In this document: positions 1 through 6,897 of the stretch, in pieces | Layout of the letters: the number at the start of each line of letters is the position of its first letter | Numbering within the stretch: position 1 is the stretch's first letter | IMG/VR virus record: IMGVR_UViG_3300027365_000029 | Location: 1 to 40,595 of that record | Length of the DNA stretch: 40,595 bases | Source of the DNA: a virus | Strand: one strand, 5' to 3' | The notes under the pieces: model-generated | Databases searched by the model: none | Told to the model about the DNA's origin: nothing | What the model saw: only the letters and a program-made list of their open reading frames with translations | Translations under genes and position numbers: made by a program

Positions 1-45
1 GCCTACGGGCGAGCTTGAACACGGTGGAAAACGGTCGAGGCGGAT

Positions 46-1518
46 ATGAACGACGAGTTGAGAAAAGAGCTTTCCGGGCAGCATGATTTTGTCATGCAGT
101 GCCTGGACAGCAACTATCTGGGTGACGGCATCCTGTTTGGCGAGCTGTTCAGGGAGAGTTTCATCAGGAACAACGCCACGCAGGAGTGGCTGATGTGGGA
201 CGGGCACAAATGGACCCTGGATGCATTGTACCGACATTCGATCGGGGTGGAACAAGTCGCCCTGATCTACGCCGACCAGCTGCCCACTCTGGAAAACCAG
301 TTGGCCGAAGCCGAGGACTCCGGGCAGGATGGTTGGGCAAAAGCGATCGAGGCCCGGATCGAGCAGATAAAAAAGCGGATATTGCGGCTCAGGTCTCCGT
401 CCGGAGCGGATGGCTGCATACGCTATGCCTGGCGGCAGATTGAAGACCCCCTGGCGATCACCGGGGATGAACTGGACCAGGATCCGTGGCTGCTCGGCTG
501 CCCGAATGGAGTCATGGACCTGCGCACCGGAGAATTTCGCAACGGCCGGCGCGAAGACTACATTACAAAATGTGTCGGCTGCAACTGGGAAGGGTGGGAC
601 GTGACCTGCCCGACCATTGACCGATTTCTATGGGACATTGTCGAAGACCAGGACATTATCGACTTTTTGTGGAGATGGATCGGGTATTGTCTATCCGGAT
701 CCATCAGGTTTCAAAAGTTTTTATTCCTGGCCGGAGACGGCCGCAACGGCAAGGGCATCTTGACCGAGCTTATTCTGTCCCTGCTGGGTAGATACGGTGG
801 GCCCATCCAGGCGGAAATGCTCCTGGACCAGGGACGGATGCGATCCTCGGCCAGTCACTCAGCTGACCTTATGGAGCTCAAGGGCATGCGCTTCGTCCTG
901 GCCTCGGAGTCGGACGAGGGGCGCAGGTTCTCCGCATCCAGAGTCAAATGGCTGACCGGCGGGGACACGCTCACCGGCCGCAGGCCGAACGCGGCCAGGT
1001 ACGAATCATTTTCACCAACACACAAGGCGGTCATTTCCTCCAACTTTCCACCCCATGCGTCAGGTACGGACAAGGCGTTCTGGGATCGCATGGTCTATCT
1101 GCTTTTCCCATACACATTCACCTACAACCCGCGCAATGAGTACGAAAAACCGCGCGACGATGAACTGCTGCCCAAGCTCAAGGAAGAACTTCCCGGTATG
1201 CTCCGCCGGGCGGTCGAGGGGTGCATGGAAGTGTTTGCCGACGGCCTGCAGATCCCGCGCATCAGCCTGGAGCAAAAGCAGGCTTACCGCAGGGACGAGG
1301 ACGTGCTGCAGGATTTTGTGGACGAGCGCGTGATCCACTCCCCGGGAAATAAGGTTGAGTCCTCGGAGATGTATAAGGAGTTCGTCAAATGGTGGGAGGA
1401 ATACAAGGGCAGCAAAACGCCATCTGACACATGGATGGGACGGCACCTGGGGAAGAAATTAAAGAAACGCCGGGACCGCACGGTAAAATATCTGGATGTG
1501 GCCCTCATGTCGCAATAA
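46..1518 (+). CDS. Phage SF3 (P4/D5-type) replicative helicase
   Basis: Superfamily 3 helicase expected to unwind phage DNA at the origin. The ATPase core is in the second half. The P-loop GDGRNGKG lies at residues 230-237 (SF3 usually has GKS/T, here GKG). A Walker B-like stretch ending ASESDE is at about 284-291. The SF3 motif C VISSN is at 329-333, with a possible arginine finger R348 in AFWDR. The N-terminal half resembles the D5_N region seen in P4-like primase-helicases but has no primase domain; that activity is on the next gene. The start has GAGGCGG just upstream. The 490-aa length fits a helicase-only form. The downstream gap full of CGAGGGTTT repeats could be its binding site. If the window is circular, the gene continues the early operon that ends at 40549. 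Confidence 0.88.
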   Translation: MNDELRKELSGQHDFVMQCLDSNYLGDGILFGELFRESFIRNNATQEWLMWDGHKWTLDALYRHSIGVEQVALIYADQLPTLENQLAEAEDSGQDGWAKAIEARIEQIKKRILRLRSPSGADGCIRYAWRQIEDPLAITGDELDQDPWLLGCPNGVMDLRTGEFRNGRREDYITKCVGCNWEGWDVTCPTIDRFLWDIVEDQDIIDFLWRWIGYCLSGSIRFQKFLFLAGDGRNGKGILTELILSLLGRYGGPIQAEMLLDQGRMRSSASHSADLMELKGMRFVLASESDEGRRFSASRVKWLTGGDTLTGRRPNAARYESFSPTHKAVISSNFPPHASGTDKAFWDRMVYLLFPYTFTYNPRNEYEKPRDDELLPKLKEELPGMLRRAVEGCMEVFADGLQIPRISLEQKQAYRRDEDVLQDFVDERVIHSPGNKVESSEMYKEFVKWWEEYKGSKTPSDTWMGRHLGKKLKKRRDRTVKYLDVALMSQ

Positions 1519-1531
1519 CGGGCCAACTTAA

Positions 1532-1797
1532 CGAGGGTTTCGAGGGTTTGCGAGGGTTTGATTTTTAAAACCCTCGTCAAACAACCCAGCGGAAATAATA
1601 GAAAAATTCATCCGGAAACGAGGGTTTGAAGGTTTTTGGCTGCATGACGGCTCCTAGTATGCTCTTGGCTTAACTACAACCCATAATACTCTTATAACCT
1701 TCTAAACCCTCGTTAAAAAGAAAAAAGAATAAAGAAAAGAGAAGGTTAATTGACGAGGGTTTGGCTTAAAACCTTCGTCAAACCCTCGAAACCCTCG
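1532..1797. repeat. Iteron-like CGAGGGTTT repeats, candidate replication origin
   Basis: This 320-bp gap between helicase and primase holds nine perfect copies of CGAGGGTTT in both orientations. Forward copies start at 1532, 1541, 1551, 1619 and 1754. Inverted copies (AAACCCTCG) start at 1568, 1704, 1780 and 1789. There are also degenerate copies with AAGGTT/AACCTT near 1628, 1697 and 1769. The stretch 1560-1750 is noticeably A+T-rich, for example 1713-1748. Clustered iterons plus an A+T-rich tract next to an SF3 helicase gene is the arrangement of P4-type origins. The origin role is inferred, and an autoregulatory operator is the alternative. Confidence 0.6.
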
Positions 1798-1838
1798 TTT
1801 CTTTGGAACGGTAACAAAGTAAGAAAGGGGCGGTAAAA

Positions 1839-3311
1839 ATGGGCAAGGCCCTGGAATGGCTTGGAGATGAACGATGCGCCCAGATCGCAAGCGAAATGCT
1901 GACCGAACCCCGGCAGCGCGGCGGGGAGATCTGGGCGCATTGTCCGTTCCATTCCGAGGGCTCACCCGGAAACGCATTTTCCTATTCCCCGGAAAAGGAC
2001 AAGGCCTACTGCAACAGCTGCGGGGCCGGCGGGGATCTGATCTCGATCTACGCGGCCATAAACGGCCTGGATCACCGGGCCGCCTTTATCGAGTTCCGGG
2101 ACAAGTACGCCCCGGACCAGGCCGGGACGTATCGCAAGCCAAAACTGCGCACCCCGAAACCTCCGTCGCAGCGCAAGGGGCCGGAGCGGCAGGACAAACC
2201 CGGCAAGCGCATCCAGTCTCCGGCCGAGGTCTGGCAGGAAAAGGCCACGGCCGTACTCCAAAAGTCCCAGGAAGCATTGCTTACAAACAGCGCCCGGCTG
2301 AAATGGCTGGCAGACCGGGGCCTGGACAAACGAAGCGCGGCCCGGTTCGGCCTGGGCTGGATCGACCACGACATTTTCCGACCGCGGGAGTCCTGGGGGC
2401 TGGAGACCATTACCAAGGAAAACGGCCAGGCGAAAAAACTATGGATACCGGCCGGGCTGGTTATTCCCTGTCTGGACGGAGATAAGATCCTTCGCTTGCG
2501 GATCCGGCGCAGCGAGGGCGAGCCAAAATACTATGTCGTCCCCGGTTCGGCCTGGAGTCCGGCCCCGATGCTGACCATTTCCGGACAATGGTCCGGACCG
2601 CATCGGGCGGTGGTGGCCTGCGAGGCGGAGCTGGATGCCATGCTTATTGCCCAGGAAGCCGGGGATCTGGTGGACGTGCTGGCTTCCGGATCGGCTACCG
2701 CCCGCCCCCAGGATGTAAAGTCCCGGGCCATGCTCCGGTCCGCGGCCTGGATCGGGCTGTGGATGGACCGGGATGAGGCCGGAGACAAGGGAGTGGATGC
2801 CTGGACCAGATCCGAGACCCGGGCCCGGGATATTCGCCCGGCAGGATCCGGGAAAATGGATCCGGGTGATTGTCATACATCCGGGCTCGGAGTGCGCGAC
2901 CATATCCTGGAGAGCCTGCCCCCGGCCTGGCGCATTGCACTGCGCGGCAAGGACAAGCGCGAGGAGTCCCAGACCGAGGGACGGACGGTCCTGACTGGGA
3001 GTGAAAAAGGGGCGCGGGTACCTGATGCAGTATTGGAGTTCGGACGGCTGCTGGAGTCGGCCCCGATTGTGTGCGTATCTTCACCGGAGCGCATCGGAAT
3101 AAAAGCGGTTTGTTTTGATCGCGGGCAGTGGGTCGAGGATTATCAATGGACGTTTAACAATCAGTCCATGGCGGACAGGATCTGGCATCTGTTTTGGTAT
3201 GATGATGCGGTGTTCGAGTATATCAGCCGTCACCCGGCCAGTGAAACCGGAGTGAACGGCAATAATTTTTGGGACGGATTAAGCGCGGAGGAAAGAGTTG
3301 CAATACAGTAA
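1839..3311 (+). CDS. DNA primase, CHC2 zinc finger plus TOPRIM
   Basis: Primase that would lay RNA primers for the helicase encoded upstream. An N-terminal zinc finger of the CHC2 type is visible: C35-P-F-H38 and C58-N-S-C61, followed by GAGGDLISI. A TOPRIM fold follows, with VVACEAELDA at 258-267 (metal-binding glutamates E262/E264) and MDRD at 309-312 supplying the acidic pair. The last roughly 110 residues are not recognisable. A strong ribosome site (AGAAAGGGGCGG) precedes ATG 1839. In phage P4 the primase and SF3 helicase are one polypeptide with primase first; here they are split and in the reverse order. The 3' end overlaps the small terminase gene by 14 bp. Confidence 0.88.
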   Translation: MGKALEWLGDERCAQIASEMLTEPRQRGGEIWAHCPFHSEGSPGNAFSYSPEKDKAYCNSCGAGGDLISIYAAINGLDHRAAFIEFRDKYAPDQAGTYRKPKLRTPKPPSQRKGPERQDKPGKRIQSPAEVWQEKATAVLQKSQEALLTNSARLKWLADRGLDKRSAARFGLGWIDHDIFRPRESWGLETITKENGQAKKLWIPAGLVIPCLDGDKILRLRIRRSEGEPKYYVVPGSAWSPAPMLTISGQWSGPHRAVVACEAELDAMLIAQEAGDLVDVLASGSATARPQDVKSRAMLRSAAWIGLWMDRDEAGDKGVDAWTRSETRARDIRPAGSGKMDPGDCHTSGLGVRDHILESLPPAWRIALRGKDKREESQTEGRTVLTGSEKGARVPDAVLEFGRLLESAPIVCVSSPERIGIKAVCFDRGQWVEDYQWTFNNQSMADRIWHLFWYDDAVFEYISRHPASETGVNGNNFWDGLSAEERVAIQ

Positions 3312-3873
3312 CGCACCGGAAATTTTCCGGACGCAAAAGGCAGTGGCCGAGTTTGTCTGCTCCCGGTTCAAGCGCCGGGACGGACGCCCCTTGTCCGAGC
3401 GGACCGTGCGCGGGCACATGCAGGGCCGGGGCAAGCGGGGCAAATTGCTTTTCCCCCTCCCCGAGGGCGGCTATTCCCTGGAGGACGTGCAGAATTATGT
3501 CGGTCGCGAGGGTTATGTGCCGCTGCAGGAGGACGGCTTGGCCGAGGAAAAAGAGGTGTCCGAGCAGCAGGTGGAGCTGGAGCTGCAGGAAAAGCAGCGC
3601 AAGTTGGAAAAGCTGACCCTGGAAGTGGAGACAAAAAACTTTGAGCTGCAGGAAAAGCGTAAGCAGTTTGTGCGCCGCGATGATCTGGAGGCGGAGCTGG
3701 TGGCCCGGGGCATAGCCCTGCGCCATTTTTTACACCAGCAGTTCGCCGAGCGCTGCGAGGAGCTGGCGGCAAAGGAATCAACGGGCCTGGTGGATGCGGC
3801 AATGGATTGCGTGGACAACGCCCTGCACGACTATGTGTCCACAAGTGGATGGCATGTATTGGTGACTGGATAA
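3298..3873 (+). CDS. Terminase small subunit (Nu1-like)
   Basis: DNA-recognition subunit of the packaging motor, by position directly before the gpA-type large subunit and by architecture. An N-terminal winged-HTH-like part (about 1-60, with SERTVRGHM) would bind the packaging site. A long charged coiled coil rich in E, K and Q follows (about 80-125), then a C-terminal helix region. It starts at TTG 3298 with GGAGGAAAG seven bases upstream. That start lies inside the primase reading frame, so translation is probably coupled. Its TAA overlaps the ATG of the large subunit (TAATG). It is 191 aa, close to lambda Nu1 (181 aa). Confidence 0.75.
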   Translation: MQYSNAPEIFRTQKAVAEFVCSRFKRRDGRPLSERTVRGHMQGRGKRGKLLFPLPEGGYSLEDVQNYVGREGYVPLQEDGLAEEKEVSEQQVELELQEKQRKLEKLTLEVETKNFELQEKRKQFVRRDDLEAELVARGIALRHFLHQQFAERCEELAAKESTGLVDAAMDCVDNALHDYVSTSGWHVLVTG

Positions 3874-5741
3874 TGGAATTACGGGCAAGCAGCTTCCTCC
3901 CCTGGATGCCGGCCGGGATCGCCTACCGTCTGGACGGTAGCCGGGAATGGTCGGCCACTCCGGGCGAGTTCAAGGCATTGCGCCGGCGCAAGAAGTTCCG
4001 GCCGAGCAAATGGGCGGCCCGGTATCGGGTGCTTCCGCCCAAGGTCTCCAGCCGCCCGGGACGGTGGCGGAACGAGACAACGCCATATCTGCGCGGGATA
4101 ATGGATGCGGCCGCAGTTAGCTGCCTGCGCCGGATAGTGATCTGCAAGGGGCCGCAAATGGGAGTGACCGAGGCCGTGCACAACTTTGTTGGCTATACTG
4201 TTGACCGTGCACCCGGCCCGGTTTTGTACGTTTTTCCGGATGAGGACATGGCCAGGGAGAACATGCGCGACCGTATCGAGCCCATGGTCACGGCCACCCC
4301 GAGATTGCGCGAGTACCTGACCGGATGCTCGCACGACTCGCAGTCCCTGCGCATAGATCTCCGGCATTGCAATATTTATCTGGCCTGGGCCAGATCCGCC
4401 TCCAAGCTGGGCAATAAGCCGATCCGCTACTTGTCCCTGGATGAGGTGGACAAATATCCGCCCACGGCCGGACGGCGCGAGGCCTCGCCCATAGCTCTGG
4501 CCCTGGCCCGGGTGCGCACCTTCCCGGACCATAAAATTTTCGAGTATTCCACCCCCACTTTGGAAATGGGCAATATCTGGGCCTCGCTGATGGCCTGCCC
4601 CCTGGTGTTTCACTATGAAGCCAGGTGCCCTAGCTGCGGCAAGCATCAAAAGATGCTTTTCAAGCAGATCAAGTGGCCGGGCGGCGGAGATGCCGACCCG
4701 CAAGAAGTGGTGGACAAGGAACTGGCCTACTACGAGTGCGCGCATTGCGGCGCGCATTGGGACGACCGCATGCGGGACCAGGCCGTGCGCGGCGGGGTGT
4801 TCCGGGACAACCGCGGCCGGCAGCTTTTTTATGCCCTGAAGCAGGACAAGCCGCGCCGGATCGGTTTCCACCTGCCCGCCTGGCTGTCCACGTTTGTTTC
4901 CCTGCACGATGTGGCCGCGGCCTGGATCAAGTCGCACAAGAACAAAGTCAAGCTGCGCAATTTTCTGAACAACTTCGCGGCCGAGCCGTGGACGGAATAC
5001 GAAGTCGAGCGCACCGAGGACCGTATCCTTGCCCTGGCTGATGACCGGGAGCCGGGCATGGTCCCGCAGGATGCGGATGTTTTGCTCATGGGCGCGGACA
5101 CCCAGGACGACGGGTGGTGGTATGAGATCCGGGCCTGGCAGACCGGCCCGGAGATGAACAACTGGCAGGTGCGCTCCGGGTTTGTGGATTCCCTGGCCGC
5201 CCTGGAAGAGGTGGCCCTGGGCACGGTCTACGCCAAACCGGACGGGGCGGAAATGCGCGTTCGTTTTGGTTTGGTGGACGCAATGGGCCACCGGACAACA
5301 GAGGTCTACGACTGGTGCCGCCGGGTGCGCGTTATCCTGCCCTGCAGGGGGGAGCGAAGCATCAAGGACCGCCCGGTGCGGCGCAAATGGCTCAAGGAGC
5401 GCGGCGTTTATCTCTGGCATGTGGACACGACCTATTTCAAGGACAATTTGTCCGCCAAGCTGGAGATCAGCGCGGCCGACCCCGGGGCCTGGCTTTTCCA
5501 CTCCGGGCTGCCCCTGGACTATGCCCGGCACTATACCGCGGAATACAAGGACGAGCGCGGCTGGTGGGTATGCCCCGCGCACCGGCCGAACCATCTGTGG
5601 GACTGTTCGGTGTACGGCCTGGCTGCAGCCGAAATATTCGGAGTCCGATTTAAGCAGGACGCGGCCCAGCCGCAACAGGCGAAATCGAGGAAGAAAACCG
5701 AAAACCCGTACACCGGCGGGGTCAACCCGTTAGCGAGGTAG
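3873..5741 (+). CDS. Terminase large subunit, GpA family
   Basis: ATPase-nuclease that pumps DNA into the prohead and cuts concatemers. With the start at 3873 (ATG overlapping the small-subunit stop) the product is 622 aa. It has the deviant Walker A of this family at about 92-99 (KGPQMGVT), Walker B with D190-E191 in YLSLDEVD, and a zinc-binding insertion with C252/C255 and C289/C292. The RNase H-like nuclease begins with an acidic residue at about D409 (MGADTQDD). A longer frame reaches back to TTG 3807 inside the small-subunit gene but lacks a convincing ribosome site. GpA-type terminases usually belong to cos-packaging phages. No cos site could be identified by eye. Confidence 0.95.
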   Translation: MELRASSFLPWMPAGIAYRLDGSREWSATPGEFKALRRRKKFRPSKWAARYRVLPPKVSSRPGRWRNETTPYLRGIMDAAAVSCLRRIVICKGPQMGVTEAVHNFVGYTVDRAPGPVLYVFPDEDMARENMRDRIEPMVTATPRLREYLTGCSHDSQSLRIDLRHCNIYLAWARSASKLGNKPIRYLSLDEVDKYPPTAGRREASPIALALARVRTFPDHKIFEYSTPTLEMGNIWASLMACPLVFHYEARCPSCGKHQKMLFKQIKWPGGGDADPQEVVDKELAYYECAHCGAHWDDRMRDQAVRGGVFRDNRGRQLFYALKQDKPRRIGFHLPAWLSTFVSLHDVAAAWIKSHKNKVKLRNFLNNFAAEPWTEYEVERTEDRILALADDREPGMVPQDADVLLMGADTQDDGWWYEIRAWQTGPEMNNWQVRSGFVDSLAALEEVALGTVYAKPDGAEMRVRFGLVDAMGHRTTEVYDWCRRVRVILPCRGERSIKDRPVRRKWLKERGVYLWHVDTTYFKDNLSAKLEISAADPGAWLFHSGLPLDYARHYTAEYKDERGWWVCPAHRPNHLWDCSVYGLAAAEIFGVRFKQDAAQPQQAKSRKKTENPYTGGVNPLAR

Positions 5742-5742
5742 C

Positions 5743-5973
5743 ATGGAACAGCAGACAGCGTTAAAAATGGCCCTGTCCATCCAGGCCGCGGAGGCCGGGA
5801 TAGATTACGACACAAAAGACGGTGCGCGCTGTCCGTGGTGCGGGGAGAGGCTGCGGGTGGTGGATACCCGCCCGTGGTGCGGCAATTCCAGGATACGCTA
5901 TCAGCGGTGTGTCAATCGCCGATGCCCCATGTGCGTGACGGATCGCATTGTCAAAACGGTGCAAAGTGTTTGA
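5743..5973 (+). CDS. Ogr/Delta-like zinc finger protein
   Basis: A 76-aa protein with a CPWC pair at about 30-33 and a CVNRRCPMC cluster near the C-terminus, joined by a stretch ending in RYQRC. The spacing and the Y-x-x-C-x-N-x-x-C pattern resemble the Ogr/Delta activators of late transcription in P2/P4-type phages. The start has GCGAGGTAGC in front and lies one base after the large terminase stop. It sits just before the duplicated 100-bp block at 6008 and 6610, which could contain its target. That link is an inference. A purely structural zinc protein is possible. Confidence 0.6.
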   Translation: MEQQTALKMALSIQAAEAGIDYDTKDGARCPWCGERLRVVDTRPWCGNSRIRYQRCVNRRCPMCVTDRIVKTVQSV

Positions 5974-6007
5974 CCAAAACCGCCCTGGGGCGACTTTTTT
6001 ACATTTT

Positions 6008-6108
6008 GTCATATTTTGGGGAAAATCATACGACATATCCCGCATTTTGGGGCACGGTCGCCCCATGTCCACCATCGCCGAATCACAAGCAGATATGGGA
6101 AGGTCCAA
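6008..6108 (+). pseudogene. Duplicated promoter-proximal block, truncated copy of the joining-protein gene
   Basis: This block is nearly the same as 6610-6710, roughly 85-90% identical by eye. It holds the whole leader and the first codons of the head-tail joining protein. ATG 6065 opens MSTIAESQAD, matching MSTIAELQAD at 6667, and then diverges, so the gene copy is a fragment. The leader includes TCATATTTTGGG, GCATTTTGGGG and the hairpin GGGGC-ACGGTC-GCCCC (6049-6064) directly before the ATG. Only the downstream copy leads into a full gene. The 602-bp unit between the copies carries the reverse-strand regulator and the GGCNN repeats. Confidence 0.7.
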
Positions 6109-6115
6109 GCCGCCT

Positions 6116-6280
6116 TTAATGGAAAAGATCATCCACCTTGACTTCAAGGGCCCTGGCCACCTTCTGCAGGGTTTCGTACTTGGCATACAGGATGTCCTCG
6201 CGTCGCAGGCGGATGACGGTTTGCTTGGACAGGCCGGTCAGGTCCATCAGCCGATCGACCGTGACCCCCTGCTCTTTCAT
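6116..6280 (-). CDS. Small XRE/Cro-type HTH regulator (reverse-strand cassette)
   Basis: A 54-aa helix-turn-helix protein in the XRE class, with LMDLTGLSKQTVIRLRR as the HTH and TLQKVARALEVKVDDLF as the conserved tail. It reads against the late operon. ATG 6280 is the first in-frame ATG, but the domain seems to begin about ten residues earlier (HKKTSKLPDI). A promoter (TATATT at 6327-6322) would start the mRNA near 6315, where an out-of-frame ATG opens MHTKK. One extra A in the A7 tract (6301-6307) would fuse that start to the HTH frame. The gene may therefore be leaderless with slippage, a phase switch or a sequence error. It is probably a moron expressed in the lysogen. Target unknown. Confidence 0.65.
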   Translation of the reverse strand: MKEQGVTVDRLMDLTGLSKQTVIRLRREDILYAKYETLQKVARALEVKVDDLFH

Positions 6281-6321
6281 AATATCCGGCAGTTTGCTGG
6301 TTTTTTTGTGTGCATGGAGGG

Positions 6322-6350
6322 AATATAGTCTAATGGGGTTGACTTTGCAA
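6322..6350 (-). promoter_or_regulatory. Sigma70-like promoter for the XRE cassette
   Basis: On the minus strand TTGCAA (6350-6345) and TATATT (6327-6322) are separated by 17 bases, with 4/6 and 5/6 agreement to consensus. Initiation would fall at about 6315, on the CAT complement of an ATG, suggesting a leaderless mRNA. Confidence 0.55.
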
Positions 6351-6379
6351 GTATAACGGATTAGACCTTTAGTTATCGC

Positions 6380-6566
6380 GGCGTGGCGAGGCTTGGCCAG
6401 GCCTAGCGAGGCCAGGCGTGGCGAGACAAGGCATGGCGGGGCAAGGCAAGGAATACGCAAGCCCGGGAGTAATTCCGGGCTTGCCCGGAGGCGGGACAGA
6501 CGTCCTGATTCCGGATTACGTGGCGCGGCTGGGCAGGGCATGGCTGGGCGAGGCTTGGCGAGGCAA
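6380..6566. repeat. Two GGCNN pentamer arrays
   Basis: From 6380 to 6449 the sequence runs as fourteen consecutive pentamers, twelve of them GGC plus two variable bases. From 6522 to 6566 there are nine more in the same orientation. The two unit-variable positions are mostly GT, GA, TT, AA, CA or AT. A perfect 8-bp hairpin (6459-6482) lies between the arrays. The region is intergenic, upstream of the reverse-strand HTH gene. No protein frame accounts for it. Confidence 0.75.
6459..6482. other. Perfect hairpin between pentamer arrays
   Basis: AAGCCCGG (6459-6466) and CCGGGCTT (6475-6482) form an 8-bp stem with an 8-base loop. There is no T-run on either side, so it is not an obvious intrinsic terminator. 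Confidence 0.55.
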
Positions 6567-6569
6567 GGG

Positions 6570-6602
6570 AAAATCCCTTCTTTTCGGAGATGGGATTTTT
6601 TT
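6570..6602 (+). terminator. Putative intrinsic terminator before the joining-protein leader
   Basis: AAAATCCC (6570-6577) pairs with GGGATTTT (6592-6599) and the transcript then runs into seven T (6596-6602). The stem is weak because half of it is A-T. It sits just before the second copy of the duplicated block, so transcripts entering the joining-protein gene may start within that block. Confidence 0.4.
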
Positions 6603-6609
6603 ATGACCA

Positions 6610-6710
6610 GTCATATTTTGGGACAAATCACACGACACATTCCGCATTTTGGGGCACGGTCGCCCCATGTCTACCATCGCCGAACTACAAGCAGATCTGG
6701 AAAAGTATAA
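6610..6710 (+). repeat. Duplicated leader block, copy leading into the joining-protein gene
   Basis: This is the second copy of the block at 6008-6108. Conserved features are TCATATTTTGGG, ACGACA, CGCATTTTGGGG and the hairpin 6651-6666 abutting ATG 6667. There is no usual GGAGG before this start. The GGGG of the hairpin is the only candidate pairing site, so the hairpin could limit translation. Confidence 0.65.
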
Positions 6711-6897
6711 GGCGGCCCGGGATCGGATACTGACCGGGGCGCAGGATGTCAGCGACTCCGGCGGCCGGCGCATGACCCATGCCGACCTTAAGGTCCTGGA
6801 ACAGAGCATAGCTGATCTGGAGCGGCGCATATCCATTGCCAGCAACTCCGGCCGTGCTCCGGGTTCCAGCGTGGTGTTCGGAGGCAATCGTGGGTAA
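6667..6897 (+). CDS. Head-tail joining protein (gpW-like)
   Basis: A 76-aa mostly helical protein between terminase and portal, the place of lambda gpW, which fills the head-tail connector after packaging. The pattern ADLEKYKAARDRILTG, then SGGRR, then HADLKVLEQSIADLERRI matches the helix-hairpin-helix plan of gpW-like connectors. ATG 6667 is chosen over TTG 6649 because the protein similarity and the duplicated copy both begin there. Its end overlaps the portal start (GTG 6890). Confidence 0.65.
   Translation: MSTIAELQADLEKYKAARDRILTGAQDVSDSGGRRMTHADLKVLEQSIADLERRISIASNSGRAPGSSVVFGGNRG

Noticed and set aside
3879-5675. 598-aa reverse frame opposite the large terminase.
   Set aside because: Low-complexity shadow of a G+C-rich gene with no domain. 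The terminase on the plus strand is certain.
6380-6566. CRISPR-like array.
   Set aside because: The unit is five bases with no spacers, and there are no cas genes.
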